From contig CAYNBJ010000006.1 in assembly GCA_964395835.1 (NCBI GenBank), positions 38,329 to 102,328 of the forward strand: a stretch of DNA of 64,000 nucleotides, in the 5' to 3' direction. The position numbers were made by a program, and so were the translations under genes. The stretch comes from LLD-282 sp964395835. GTDB lineage: Bacteria > Pseudomonadota > Gammaproteobacteria > Berkiellales > Berkiellaceae. The notes under the pieces were generated by a model, which was given only the letters and a program-made list of their open reading frames with translations, had not been told where the DNA came from and ran no database searches. This document shows positions 8,395 through 17,424 of this stretch, piece by piece; position 1 is the stretch's first letter, and each line of letters begins with the position of its first letter.

Positions 8395-9329
8395 GAACAA
8401 TATTGCGACCATGGCACGAGCAAGACATCTTCGATATGCTGAGCATTAAAAGAGCGCATAAATAATCGATCAATTCCTATTGCAACTCCGCTACAAAGAG
8501 GCATATGAGCCAGCGCCTTAAAAAATTGCTCATCTCGAAAGCTTGCTGTCTGCATGCCCGTATTTCCTACCCTGCGAGATATCCACTGCTCAAATCTCTC
8601 TCGATTCTCTTGCTCGTCACTGAGCTCATAATAGCCATTTGCGACCTCTACGCCCGCTACAAACACCTCATAACGATGAGCTAAACCGGAAGATGGATCT
8701 ATTTTTGCTAAAGCTGCCTGATGCGCAGGAAAGCCACTAATGACATCTATTGTATTCATACCCAAAAAAGGCTGTATATGTAAAGAAAAAATCAAATCTT
8801 CCAAAACTGATAAATCCCAGTTCGGATCGTAATCCGTGCCGAGCTGATTTAATATTTGCTTAAAATGTGCATCAGAGCGTTGATAATCTCTTCCTAAAAT
8901 ACGTGCCCAAATTTCTTCATACGTGCTTTCAGAAAAAGACGCTGTTCCAGTAAAAAAAGCAATCACATCTACAGTCATTTGAATGCAGCGCCGATAACTA
9001 TTTTCGCCTAAAAGATACAATTCTAGCATCATAAATTCAGGATGATGCCGTGGCGTGCGTGGATCTGAGCGATAAGCATAATTTAAACTGTAGCAATCAT
9101 GATGATAAAAACTGAGCACTTTTTTTAAATTGAGCTCAGGGGAAGGCTGCAAATAAAAAGGTCTCCCATATCGATCAAAAGTCATGAGATCAATAGCGTC
9201 ATCAGGACAAACAAAAGGATATACTGCAGGCACATCAGCCTCTAATAATCCGCGATCATCGAGATAAGCGCGGATTTTCTTTTTGATATGAGCACGATGC
9301 TCTAAAAGATTAGGACTCTCTAGAGACAT
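8391..9329 (-). CDS. epmA: EF-P lysine lysyltransferase EpmA (PoxA/GenX)
   Basis: EpmA is a class II lysyl-tRNA synthetase paralogue that attaches beta-lysine to Lys34 of EF-P. It lacks the tRNA anticodon-binding domain, which fits the 312-residue length. Class II motifs are clear: 'FYLQPSPELNLKKVL', motif 2 'YAYRSDPRTPRHHPEFMMLELY', and motif 3 'GVAIGIDRLFM' near the end. The frame is open further upstream to a GTG at 9401, but homology begins at 'NLLEHRAHIKKKIRAYL', so I choose ATG 9329, which overlaps the efp stop by 20 bases. Its substrate efp is directly upstream and its partner epmB is divergent from efp: the whole pathway sits in 2.6 kb. Confidence 0.94.
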   Translation of the reverse strand: MSLESPNLLEHRAHIKKKIRAYLDDRGLLEADVPAVYPFVCPDDAIDLMTFDRYGRPFYLQPSPELNLKKVLSFYHHDCYSLNYAYRSDPRTPRHHPEFMMLELYLLGENSYRRCIQMTVDVIAFFTGTASFSESTYEEIWARILGRDYQRSDAHFKQILNQLGTDYDPNWDLSVLEDLIFSLHIQPFLGMNTIDVISGFPAHQAALAKIDPSSGLAHRYEVFVAGVEVANGYYELSDEQENRERFEQWISRRVGNTGMQTASFRDEQFFKALAHMPLCSGVAIGIDRLFMRSFNAQHIEDVLLVPWSQYCS

Positions 9330-9876
9330 AGCTACCATCGCGAGTGTCAATTTTAATTTTTTCACCCTGCTGTACAAAAAGAGGAACTTTAACAACTGCA
9401 CCCGTGCTCACTGTAGCTGGTTTAGTTCCGCCCGAAGATGTATCTCCACGAAGACCTGGATCTGTTTGTATAATTTCTAAGATCACAAAATTCGGGGGCA
9501 ACACAGAGATAGGTTGACCATTAAAGAGCGTGACAATACAGACATCTTGCTCTGAAACCCAATTTTTTGCATCTCCCAAAGTTTTTGGATCAATTGCAAT
9601 TTGTTCAAAACTTTCTTGATCCATAAAGACCCAATTGCCATCTTCAGGATAGACATATTGCATATTCAAATCTACGACATCAGCGGCCTCTAAGGTATCT
9701 CCTGATTTGAAAGTTTTTTCTAAAACTCGCCCAGTCAGCAAATTCCGAATTTTGACACGGTTAAAAGCTTGACCCTTACCTGGCTTCACAAATTCGTTCT
9801 CTAAAATGCAACAAGGTTGATTTTCCAAAAGAACTTTTACTCCTGCTTTAAACTCATTTGTTGAAATTTCTGCCAT
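9310..9876 (-). CDS. efp: translation elongation factor P
   Basis: EF-P rescues ribosomes stalled at polyproline stretches. This 188-residue protein has the three beta-barrel domains at normal length. The modification loop 'FVKPGKGQAFNRVK' places the acceptor lysine at K34, the same number as in E. coli. The C-terminal domain 'GLRGDTSSGGTKPATVSTGAVVKVPLFVQQGEKIKIDTRDGSYVSR' is the family signature. It is cotranscribed with epmA, whose start it overlaps, and is divergent from epmB across a 72-base gap that must hold both promoters. Intact K34 plus EpmA and EpmB predict beta-lysylated, active EF-P. Confidence 0.97.
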   Translation of the reverse strand: MAEISTNEFKAGVKVLLENQPCCILENEFVKPGKGQAFNRVKIRNLLTGRVLEKTFKSGDTLEAADVVDLNMQYVYPEDGNWVFMDQESFEQIAIDPKTLGDAKNWVSEQDVCIVTLFNGQPISVLPPNFVILEIIQTDPGLRGDTSSGGTKPATVSTGAVVKVPLFVQQGEKIKIDTRDGSYVSRES

Positions 9877-9948
9877 ATCAGACTCTTATAAAATATAAAC
9901 AATTGAGTTATTATGGGCCCAGATATTGCTTAAAATCAAGAGAATCTC

Positions 9949-10974
9949 GTGAATTCGTGGACCGACGAGCTAAAGAATCTGATAACAAATCAAGTAGAAC
10001 TTTTTGAATATTTAGAAATTTCCAAAGAAATGCTGAATCAGTTCAACTACAATCCGAAAAATTTCTCCCTGCGAGTACCAAAAAGTTTTGCAGCTCGTAT
10101 GCAAAAAAACAATCTTTCCGACCCTTTATTACTTCAAATTTTACCACTCCCACAAGAAAATGATATTTCATCTGACTGCCATGTCTCCAATGACCCCTTA
10201 GAGGAAAGCCTTTTTATATCCCAAAAAGGAGTTTTAAAAAAATTCCAAAGCCGTATTTTAGTAATCACAACTCATTACTGCCCCATTCATTGTCGCTATT
10301 GCTTTCGAAGACATTTTGATTACACACAAAATCAACAAAGTTTTGAAAGAACAGAGTGGGAAAAGACGCTCTCTCTAATCAAAAATAATCTTGAAATTTT
10401 TGAAGTGATCTTTTCTGGTGGCGACCCTCTCTCCTTACCCGATAGAAAAATTGCACAAATCCTAACAGATCTCGGAGAGATACAACACCTTCGTGTCATT
10501 CGATTCCATACTCGATTCCCTATTGTCATTCCTCAAAGATTCACTCAAGAACTTTTAGAAATTTTGAAAGAGCACCAAGAAAAATATAAACAAAACATAG
10601 AGCTCATTTTTCATATTAATCATGCTCAAGAAATCGATACAAATTTACAAACCATTCTTTTACAATGGAAATATGCAGGATTGACGATGCGAAATCAAGC
10701 TGTCCTTTTACGCAATATTAATGATTCTTTTGGGGCACAAAAAGATCTGGCACTGCGTTGTTATGAAAGTGGTGTATCGCCTTACTATTTGCATCAATTT
10801 GATGAAGTCAGCGGTGCAGGGCATTTTTTTGTCCCCATTACAAAGGGATTAGAAATTATGGCCCAACTGCGTCAAGCATTACCTGGATATATGGTCCCGC
10901 TCTATGTCAAAGAAATTCCGCATGCAGGATCCAAAGTTCCTTTAGAGTCGTACCGCGATAAATTTATCCCATAG
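9949..10974 (+). CDS. epmB: EF-P beta-lysylation protein EpmB (lysine 2,3-aminomutase)
   Basis: EpmB is a radical-SAM, PLP-dependent enzyme that makes (R)-beta-lysine, which EpmA then attaches to EF-P. The radical-SAM cluster is 'CPIHCRYC', with C111, C115 and C118 in the CxxxCxxC spacing. 'FSGGDPLSL' and 'RFHTRFPIVIPQRF' are standard lysine-aminomutase blocks, and 'YYLHQFDEVSGAGHFFVP' with 'EIPHAGSKVPL' forms the C-terminal part that holds the PLP lysine region. The 341-residue length equals E. coli EpmB. The start codon is GTG. It is divergent from efp and its end overlaps rsgA head-on by 33 bases. Confidence 0.95.
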   Translation: MNSWTDELKNLITNQVELFEYLEISKEMLNQFNYNPKNFSLRVPKSFAARMQKNNLSDPLLLQILPLPQENDISSDCHVSNDPLEESLFISQKGVLKKFQSRILVITTHYCPIHCRYCFRRHFDYTQNQQSFERTEWEKTLSLIKNNLEIFEVIFSGGDPLSLPDRKIAQILTDLGEIQHLRVIRFHTRFPIVIPQRFTQELLEILKEHQEKYKQNIELIFHINHAQEIDTNLQTILLQWKYAGLTMRNQAVLLRNINDSFGAQKDLALRCYESGVSPYYLHQFDEVSGAGHFFVPITKGLEIMAQLRQALPGYMVPLYVKEIPHAGSKVPLESYRDKFIP

Positions 10975-11901
10975 AAAACAATAATCATGATATCGTTGAG
11001 CAAGATCTGGTTGATTCAGCACAGCAGGCAAACCACATCCATGACTATGCCGATGATCGCAATCTTGAAAACGACAGCCATATTGTTTCAGATCTGAAAA
11101 TACGCCTCGTAGCTGAGCAACAGTTAGAGGACCGAGATCACACTGACGAATACCCGGAGAGTCGATAACACAAAAATCATCGCAACGATACAATCGAGTC
11201 ACAGAAGTTGTATGGCCTCCTTTTCCGCTCTCTGACAGATCGCCAACGACTAAATTTTCTTTAGGTAATAGCGCCTGAATAAGACTGGATTTCCCAACTC
11301 CAGAGGGCCCGATAAAAATCGATGAACGATGCTTCATGAATCCTTTTAGACAGATAAGACTCTCTTCTGCACGAGACGAACAAAAGACCACATTCAGATC
11401 TAAATGCTTTTGGTAATATGCTAATCTGGTCGTCAGGTCTGGATGCAAATCTCCTAGATCGGCTTTATTAATCAGAAAAATCGGTTTGATTTTTAGCAAA
11501 GAAAGATAGGTATGGTACTGTGCTAGAAGCTCTGGCCAAGGATCGGGCTTTTTCGCTAAAACAACAAAAGCCTGATCAATATTAGATGCCAAAATTCTTT
11601 CATGTTTTTCTTCAAGTCTCTTTAATTCTGTTTTGCGAGGACAAATTTTGTTCACTTTAAATGAGCCACTGCTATCACAAAGCACATCAATCTCATCGCC
11701 AACTACAGGATAAAATCGCCGACTATGCTCAATTTTATAAATTTTCTCACAGCACTGAAGATCGACTGCACTGAAATGGCGACCATGGTGCGCAATCACC
11801 TGCATTCTCAGAATCTGATCATTGTTTTGATAGTTTTTTTGCGATTGCGCTGTTTTTTGCATTCTTTGCGTTTGCTGAAAAGAAAGTTTTTTATTTTTCA
11901 T
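10942..11901 (-). CDS. rsgA: ribosome small-subunit maturation GTPase RsgA
   Basis: RsgA checks late assembly of the 30S subunit and is a circularly permuted GTPase, so its motifs run G4-G1-G3. Here 'NKAD' is at 145-148, Walker A 'GPSGVGKS' at 198-205 and 'DSPG' at about 242-245. The preceding OB-fold spans about 30-100. The C-terminal zinc knuckle is 'CRFQDCDHRHSHGC' (about 277-290). The length of 319 residues is a little under that of E. coli (350). The N-terminal 25 residues are basic and Gln-rich. The gene overlaps the parC stop by 11 bases, so it is the last cistron of a parE-parC-rsgA run. Confidence 0.95.
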   Translation of the reverse strand: MKNKKLSFQQTQRMQKTAQSQKNYQNNDQILRMQVIAHHGRHFSAVDLQCCEKIYKIEHSRRFYPVVGDEIDVLCDSSGSFKVNKICPRKTELKRLEEKHERILASNIDQAFVVLAKKPDPWPELLAQYHTYLSLLKIKPIFLINKADLGDLHPDLTTRLAYYQKHLDLNVVFCSSRAEESLICLKGFMKHRSSIFIGPSGVGKSSLIQALLPKENLVVGDLSESGKGGHTTSVTRLYRCDDFCVIDSPGIRQCDLGPLTVAQLRGVFSDLKQYGCRFQDCDHRHSHGCGLPAVLNQPDLAQRYHDYCFLWDKFIAVRL

Positions 11902-14095
11902 GATGCAAGTGTACGGCCTTAATTTTAGAAGATTTTTTGAGTAACTGACCGCGTTTAATAATCAAAGTGGAGAGGGTGTCTTTAAGCAGCTTGCCTTTAT
12001 GATCATAGAGCTCCACATGAGCGAACGATGTACAAAGTTGAACAGATTTGATGTTTAATGTTTTCGTTAAAGGCAAACCTGACCCTGTGTACTTTGGAGT
12101 TAAGTCTGACAGAGCAATAAAACCATATTCCCCTTCATTCAATCCTGTAATAAAAATATAATCCTCTGCACAAACAGAATGAGCAAAAATAATCTCATCA
12201 TGTTCTTGTACTTTCATCACTTGACGTCCTCGTTTAAAGGCTCCACTCTCCTGTAATTCGCAATAAAGCATTAAGCCTTTTTGAGTAATAAATACGTAAT
12301 GCTTTAAAAATGGCAAAAGAAAAATTGTTTTATATCCAGATGGTAAGTTAATCAGTTCACTAATATGCTGTCCAAACTTAGAGGTCGGCAAAGAGGCAAT
12401 CGGAATCGCATACATCCGCCCTTGAGAATCCAGCAAACATACTAACTCTTTCTCCAGCAACACAAGCTGTTTTGATACGCTATCCCCTTGTCTAAGATGC
12501 GTCCCTAGATCACTGTCAGACAAACAAACACTTTGATTTTTTATCACTTTTATCCAACCCAAGGTCGATAAAATCACACACACAGGTCGAGTCGACTCAT
12601 TTTCTGTGCTCACACTAACGGGGGCTTTTAAAATGATTTTTTTCTCAAGAGTATCAACAATCACAAGAGTGCTGCGACGTTTGTCAGCGTAGGTTTTTTT
12701 CAGATCATTGAGCTGTTTGAGCATAGACTTAATTCTCAAATCTCTACGCTCAATCAGCTCTCCTAAAGAACTCATTTCTTGATCTAATTCACGACGCTGT
12801 GCATAAATGGCATCCATAGATAATTTTGATAGATCTTTTAACTTTAGGCTTGCCAAAATATCGATCTCTTTTTGAGATAATGAAAGAACTCTACCAAGAT
12901 AGACCCAAGGATCGTTTTCTTGTTTTAACGCATCAAAAATTAAATCGAGATGCTCGTAGGCAATCTGATAGACCTTCAGTTCCTGCTGTTTTTCATCGCA
13001 TTTTAAATATCGACTTTGTGCCTGAGCAAGCAATGACGTCTCTCGATATTGAGTCCATTGAGAAAAAAATTCTTTCAATCCAAAACAATAGGGCAAACCC
13101 TTGTGATTGAGCGCATGAAAATAGCAACGATAATTTACCCGACAATCTGTTTTGGCATATAATACATCAACCGCAGCTTTCGCTTGAGCTGATGTTTTAA
13201 AAATTAATGAAAGACAGACAGGATGATCTTCGTCACTTTCATCAATCAATTCAAAAGGAGCTAATAAACTTTTTTCTTGAGCTAAATTCTGAATTTGTTC
13301 AATAATTTTCGTAGTGTTTGTCATGTATGGAATCGATCGAATGATTAATCGCGTCCCATCAATCACAATTGTTGCCTTCAGAACAAAGTGTCCTTTTCCG
13401 CGAGTATAGAATCCAAACTGCTCCTCCTGAGTCATCTCCACAATGCCACCCAGTGGAAAATCAGGTCCTTGGAGCAAGGCTATTAAATCTGCATCAGAAA
13501 TTTTAGAATTTTTTAGATATGCTGTAAGAGCATCAATCACTTGACCAAGATTATGCGGTGGAATCTCTGTACTCAAACCCACTGCAATACCGCTACTTCC
13601 ATTGATTAAAAGAAAAGGAAGCTGTGCTGGTAACTCAAATGGCTCTCGCATAGTTCCATCAAAATTGGAAATCCATTGAACAGACGAATCAGAAAGTTCA
13701 TCAAATAACAAGGGACTATATCGAGAAAGACGCACTTCTGTATATCGCATTGCAGCAAAAGATTTCGGATCATCAACAGAACCAAAATTTCCTTGTCCAT
13801 GCACTAAAGGATAACGTATTGAAAAATCCTGAGCTAATCCAACCAAAGCCTCATATCCCGCTTGATCAGAATGCGGATGATACTTACCTAATGCATCACC
13901 AATAGCACGAACAGATTTTTTAGGCTTAGACTGAGGCCCGAGATGCAACTCATACATTGCATATAAAATACGACGTTGCACGGGCTTCAATCCATCACTA
14001 TAACGTGCAAGAGCGCGATCAAGTAAAACATAGAGAGAATAATCACGATAGGCTTGTTCTGTATATTGTGAAAGTGGTTTATAGACCAAAGTCAT
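11891..14095 (-). CDS. parC: DNA topoisomerase IV subunit A
   Basis: ParC cuts and rejoins DNA in topoisomerase IV, which unlinks daughter chromosomes. The 734-residue protein opens 'YKPLSQYTEQAYRDYSLYVLLDRALARYSDGLKPVQRRILYAM', the ParC-type winged-helix start. The catalytic Arg-Tyr pair in 'FAAMRYTEVRLS' is at about R117/Y118. The C-terminal part has the beta-pinwheel repeats in degenerate form, as is usual for ParC rather than GyrA. ATG at 14095 gives an ATGA overlap with the parE stop; the open frame further upstream lies inside parE and is not needed. It is therefore translationally coupled to parE. Confidence 0.96.
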   Translation of the reverse strand: MTLVYKPLSQYTEQAYRDYSLYVLLDRALARYSDGLKPVQRRILYAMYELHLGPQSKPKKSVRAIGDALGKYHPHSDQAGYEALVGLAQDFSIRYPLVHGQGNFGSVDDPKSFAAMRYTEVRLSRYSPLLFDELSDSSVQWISNFDGTMREPFELPAQLPFLLINGSSGIAVGLSTEIPPHNLGQVIDALTAYLKNSKISDADLIALLQGPDFPLGGIVEMTQEEQFGFYTRGKGHFVLKATIVIDGTRLIIRSIPYMTNTTKIIEQIQNLAQEKSLLAPFELIDESDEDHPVCLSLIFKTSAQAKAAVDVLYAKTDCRVNYRCYFHALNHKGLPYCFGLKEFFSQWTQYRETSLLAQAQSRYLKCDEKQQELKVYQIAYEHLDLIFDALKQENDPWVYLGRVLSLSQKEIDILASLKLKDLSKLSMDAIYAQRRELDQEMSSLGELIERRDLRIKSMLKQLNDLKKTYADKRRSTLVIVDTLEKKIILKAPVSVSTENESTRPVCVILSTLGWIKVIKNQSVCLSDSDLGTHLRQGDSVSKQLVLLEKELVCLLDSQGRMYAIPIASLPTSKFGQHISELINLPSGYKTIFLLPFLKHYVFITQKGLMLYCELQESGAFKRGRQVMKVQEHDEIIFAHSVCAEDYIFITGLNEGEYGFIALSDLTPKYTGSGLPLTKTLNIKSVQLCTSFAHVELYDHKGKLLKDTLSTLIIKRGQLLKKSSKIKAVHLHHEK

Positions 14096-15951
14096 AAATG
14101 TTGCTCCGATTCTGAACTTTCCAGCCATTTTTTTCTGTCTGCAGCTCGGCTTTTTGACATAAATAAATCCAAATATTGTTCAGCAAGCTCATCGTATGAT
14201 AACTGTATCAATATTCGACGCTGCGGATTCAAAGTTGTATCTTTCAACTGACTGGGATTCATTTCACCTAGTCCCTTAAATCTCAAAACGGTATAATTTT
14301 TCCCTTTATAACGCGCAAGAATCTCTTCTTGCTCATGTAAAGTCCGCGCATAAAAATGCTCTTTTCCAATATCAATTCTATACAATGGAGGCTGTGCTAC
14401 GTATAAATGCCCTTGACGAACTAACGCTGGAAAATGTTTCACAAACAAGGCACAGAGTAATGTCACAATATGTGATCCATCAGAGTCCGCATCAGAAAGC
14501 AAACAAATTCGATTATATCTTAGCCGCGAAAGATCATCACTCATCGGCTCAATACCTAAAGTCGCCATAATATCTTGCACTTCTTGAGATTCACAAGCTT
14601 TATGTGACTTGAGCTCCCATGTATTGAGCACCTTCCCTCGCAGAGGTAAAATAGCCTGTGTTTCTTTGTCGCGTGCCTGCTTTGCTGAGCTACCCGCAGA
14701 ATCTCCTTCAACTAAATACAATTCTCGATCATAAAAGTTTTTGGAAGTGCAATCTGAGAGTTTAGCTGGCAGCTTTGCGCTATTTGTTTTTTTTATCGAT
14801 TTAATCTGAGCGGATAATAAGCGCTGTTGCTGGCGCGCATCAATCCATTCCATCAGTTTTTGAGCCTCGTCATAGTGTGAAAACAGCCATGCTAAAAAGG
14901 CATTTTTTATAGCCGTTCCTATAATAGAGGACTGCGCCAAAGATCCTAGCTTTTCTTTAGTCTGACCTTGGAAATTTGGATCGTGGATTTTTAAGGACAA
15001 AATCCAATTCATGCCGGCACTCATATCTTCAATAATAATCTTATCTTTCAGACTCTTAGAAAGGTTTTTTGTGTAGTCTTTTAAGGCTTCTAATAATCCA
15101 GATTTCAGCATTTGCACATGAGCACCACCGTGCACCGTGGGAATCAGATTCACAAAAGATTCATCTATAATTACATCCTGTGCCCAAACTAAAGCTATGT
15201 GGATTTCATAATCATCTTGCCGACGATAATAAATCCATGGCTTTTTCCACAAGGGCTCGCTGAAATTCAAAGAACACATATATCCTTCAAGCCCGCCTGG
15301 ATAACACCAAGTCTGCACAAAATCTTGATCAATCAATTTTAAAGTTAAATTCGGACAAAGCAGTGCTTTCGTACGCAAAATCTTTTTGACTCTATCAAGA
15401 GAAATTTGATTCTTTTCAAAATACTGAGGATTCGGATAAGCAAACACAATAGTGCCGCTTTTTAACTCTTTTGTATGACCTGATTTTTTCAAATCTGACA
15501 CACAAACGCCATCTCGATATTGTGTTTCATAAATTTTATGATCTTTAATCACTTGCACTGATAATTCTTGCGATAGAGCATTCACGACAGAAATGCCTAC
15601 CCCATGCAAGCCCCCAGAAAAATCATACGCATTTTTTGAAAATTTCGCTCCAGAATGCAGAGTGCTCAGTATCAAATCTATTGCAGGTTTCTTGTGAATC
15701 GGATGGATATCAATCGGCATACCGCGACCATTATCAGCGACACTGAAAGCTTTTTGATCGTCATGCAAAGTCACTACAATTTCAGATGCATAACCTGATA
15801 AGGCCTCATCTACGCTATTGTCTATCAGCTCTTGTAGTAAATGTAATGGCGATGCAGTATCTGTATACATTCCGGGTCGACGACGAACAGGCTCCAGCCC
15901 TTCCAGAACTTCTATATGCTGCGCACTGTAACTGCTCTCTTTTTTTTTCAT
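14092..15951 (-). CDS. parE: DNA topoisomerase IV subunit B
   Basis: ParE is the ATPase and Toprim subunit of topoisomerase IV. At 619 residues it matches the E. coli length (630) and lacks the long GyrB insert. The GHKL ATPase block is 'LQELIDNSVDEALSGYA' (about 34-50) with 'DNGRGMPIDIHP' and 'GGLHGVGISVVNALS'. The Toprim motifs 'LVEGDSAGSSAKQARD' and 'LLSDADSDGSHI' and the end 'FKGLGEMNPSQLKDTTLNP' are intact. It overlaps the upstream TerC-family gene and the downstream parC by four bases each (ATGA), indicating a tightly coupled operon. GyrB at 55226 is the clear paralogue. Confidence 0.97.
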   Translation of the reverse strand: MKKKESSYSAQHIEVLEGLEPVRRRPGMYTDTASPLHLLQELIDNSVDEALSGYASEIVVTLHDDQKAFSVADNGRGMPIDIHPIHKKPAIDLILSTLHSGAKFSKNAYDFSGGLHGVGISVVNALSQELSVQVIKDHKIYETQYRDGVCVSDLKKSGHTKELKSGTIVFAYPNPQYFEKNQISLDRVKKILRTKALLCPNLTLKLIDQDFVQTWCYPGGLEGYMCSLNFSEPLWKKPWIYYRRQDDYEIHIALVWAQDVIIDESFVNLIPTVHGGAHVQMLKSGLLEALKDYTKNLSKSLKDKIIIEDMSAGMNWILSLKIHDPNFQGQTKEKLGSLAQSSIIGTAIKNAFLAWLFSHYDEAQKLMEWIDARQQQRLLSAQIKSIKKTNSAKLPAKLSDCTSKNFYDRELYLVEGDSAGSSAKQARDKETQAILPLRGKVLNTWELKSHKACESQEVQDIMATLGIEPMSDDLSRLRYNRICLLSDADSDGSHIVTLLCALFVKHFPALVRQGHLYVAQPPLYRIDIGKEHFYARTLHEQEEILARYKGKNYTVLRFKGLGEMNPSQLKDTTLNPQRRILIQLSYDELAEQYLDLFMSKSRAADRKKWLESSESEQHL

Positions 15952-16658
15952 GCTTGACCTTTTTGTTTACATTGCTCGAGATAGTACATGTAAGTTTCAT
16001 AAATAGAGCTAAACACAATAATAGAAATGAGATACCCTTTTTGACAATCGAGCCCCATACTTTGAAGTACCAAATAGGCTCCAATCAAAAAAACAAAAAA
16101 TAGGCCCAAGATATTGAGCCTCCATGATTTTTCCGTATATGAAATCACGATATCACAAGAGAAATACATAAAAATCATACTCAACGCGATCGATGGTATA
16201 ATAATAAAAACATTTTCCGTAAAAGCAATTGCCACAAGAACCGAATCGATTGCAAAAACAAGATCAATGAAAATAATCTGTACGATTGTTCTCAATACAT
16301 TCGATTTTTCATGAAGATCGCAATCGTGCCTAACAGGCTCATTCAAAGAGTGTTGATGCTGATACAATTCTTGGGTCGATCTAAAAATTAAAAAAAGACC
16401 GCCCAAACAAACAAAAAGTTGCTCAAAAGAAATCTTAAGAGATCCTGCCGAAACGGCGTATGAGATATGTTTGAGATGCAAAGCAATCGCGACACATATA
16501 ATTCTTGCGACAAAAGCACCGCAAAGCCCAATCACTTTTGCCTGCTTTCTTTCAGACTCTGGCGCACCTCGCACTAACATCGAAAATGATAATACATTAT
16601 CAATTCCCAAAATGATTTCCAAAAAACACAAGGTTAGAAAAAGCGTTAACCAGTCCAT
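15948..16658 (-). CDS. TerC family integral membrane protein
   Basis: This 236-residue protein has seven or so hydrophobic segments and both TerC family signatures: 'EIILGIDNVLSFSMLVRG' near the N-terminus (about 14-31) and 'IIFIDLVFAIDSVLVAIAF' near the middle (about 128-146). The acidic residues inside these helices are the conserved feature. Members such as Alx and MeeF/MeeY-like proteins export manganese or metallate secreted enzymes; YoaE and YgdQ-type members match this short form. Its stop overlaps the parE start (ATGA), which is an unusual partner and probably reflects genome packing. Manganese handling is a family-based inference. Confidence 0.85.
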   Translation of the reverse strand: MDWLTLFLTLCFLEIILGIDNVLSFSMLVRGAPESERKQAKVIGLCGAFVARIICVAIALHLKHISYAVSAGSLKISFEQLFVCLGGLFLIFRSTQELYQHQHSLNEPVRHDCDLHEKSNVLRTIVQIIFIDLVFAIDSVLVAIAFTENVFIIIPSIALSMIFMYFSCDIVISYTEKSWRLNILGLFFVFLIGAYLVLQSMGLDCQKGYLISIIVFSSIYETYMYYLEQCKQKGQA

Positions 16659-16705
16659 ACAATCACAACCAATTCTCTTAAAAAATTATAGCATTTTGAT
16701 GATAG

Positions 16706-17413
16706 TTATTTGGCACTCAGACCTTTATATCGCTCATAACAAATAATCGATGCACACACTGCTGCATTCAGACTTTGTATACGCTGATTATTCATGGGTA
16801 AAAAAACCAAATGATCACACAATTGCTCAACGCCATGCGATAGACCAGCGCCCTCTTCACCAATGACAATAGCACTTTTAGGCCAAAAAACGCTCTGTGA
16901 AAAAAGCTCTGATTGCCCTTGCTTCAAAGATGTGCCGATCAATCCGAAGCCTGCATCTTTGGCATAGCGCAATTGCTGATTCAACGAAGAAGTATAAATA
17001 ACCGGAATTTCAAAAAGTGCTCCACTCGATGCATGTGCTACAGCAGGCGTGATAGGGCATCCATGATTTTTTGGTAAACACACAGCATCCACGCCAAATG
17101 CGACAGCGTGTCGCAAAATACTCCCTACATTCATAGGATCGCTGAGACGATCTAAAAATAAGATTGTCTTCCACTCTTGCATCTCGCATTCAGATAAATT
17201 GGCTGCTAAATTGAGACGTAAAGTTATCTCAATTCCTTGATGCTTATACTGAGAAGGCAAATCGCCTATCTTGCAAATTTCTATCAATTTTTTAGAAACA
17301 GCGGAGAACAGGTGGCTCTGCTCCTGTGTACAGCGAATATGATCGATCTGCACATATGGTGACCGCAAAGCATGTTCCGCACAATGCTTGCCGTAAATAC
17401 TGATTTTTTGCAC
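16706..17413 (-). CDS. rlmB: 23S rRNA (guanosine-2'-O-)-methyltransferase RlmB
   Basis: RlmB methylates the 2'-OH of G2251 in the peptidyl-transferase centre of 23S rRNA. The 235-residue protein has the N-terminal substrate-binding domain ('SIYGKHCAEHALRSP') and a C-terminal SPOUT knot. Knot motifs are 'LFLDRLSDPMNVGSILRHAVAFGVDAV' (motif 1 with N-x-G-x-x-x-R), 'AIVIGEEGAGLS' (motif 2) and 'LPMNNQRIQSLNAAVCASI' (motif 3). Position after rnr, separated by 11 bases, is exactly the E. coli rnr-rlmB order, which supports RlmB over other TrmH-type enzymes. Confidence 0.93.
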   Translation of the reverse strand: MQKISIYGKHCAEHALRSPYVQIDHIRCTQEQSHLFSAVSKKLIEICKIGDLPSQYKHQGIEITLRLNLAANLSECEMQEWKTILFLDRLSDPMNVGSILRHAVAFGVDAVCLPKNHGCPITPAVAHASSGALFEIPVIYTSSLNQQLRYAKDAGFGLIGTSLKQGQSELFSQSVFWPKSAIVIGEEGAGLSHGVEQLCDHLVFLPMNNQRIQSLNAAVCASIICYERYKGLSAK

Positions 17414-17424
17414 CTTTTTTATCC

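Noticed and set aside
15786..16103. Plus-strand open frame across the parE/TerC junction
   Set aside because: It lies wholly opposite two conserved genes and has no family features.
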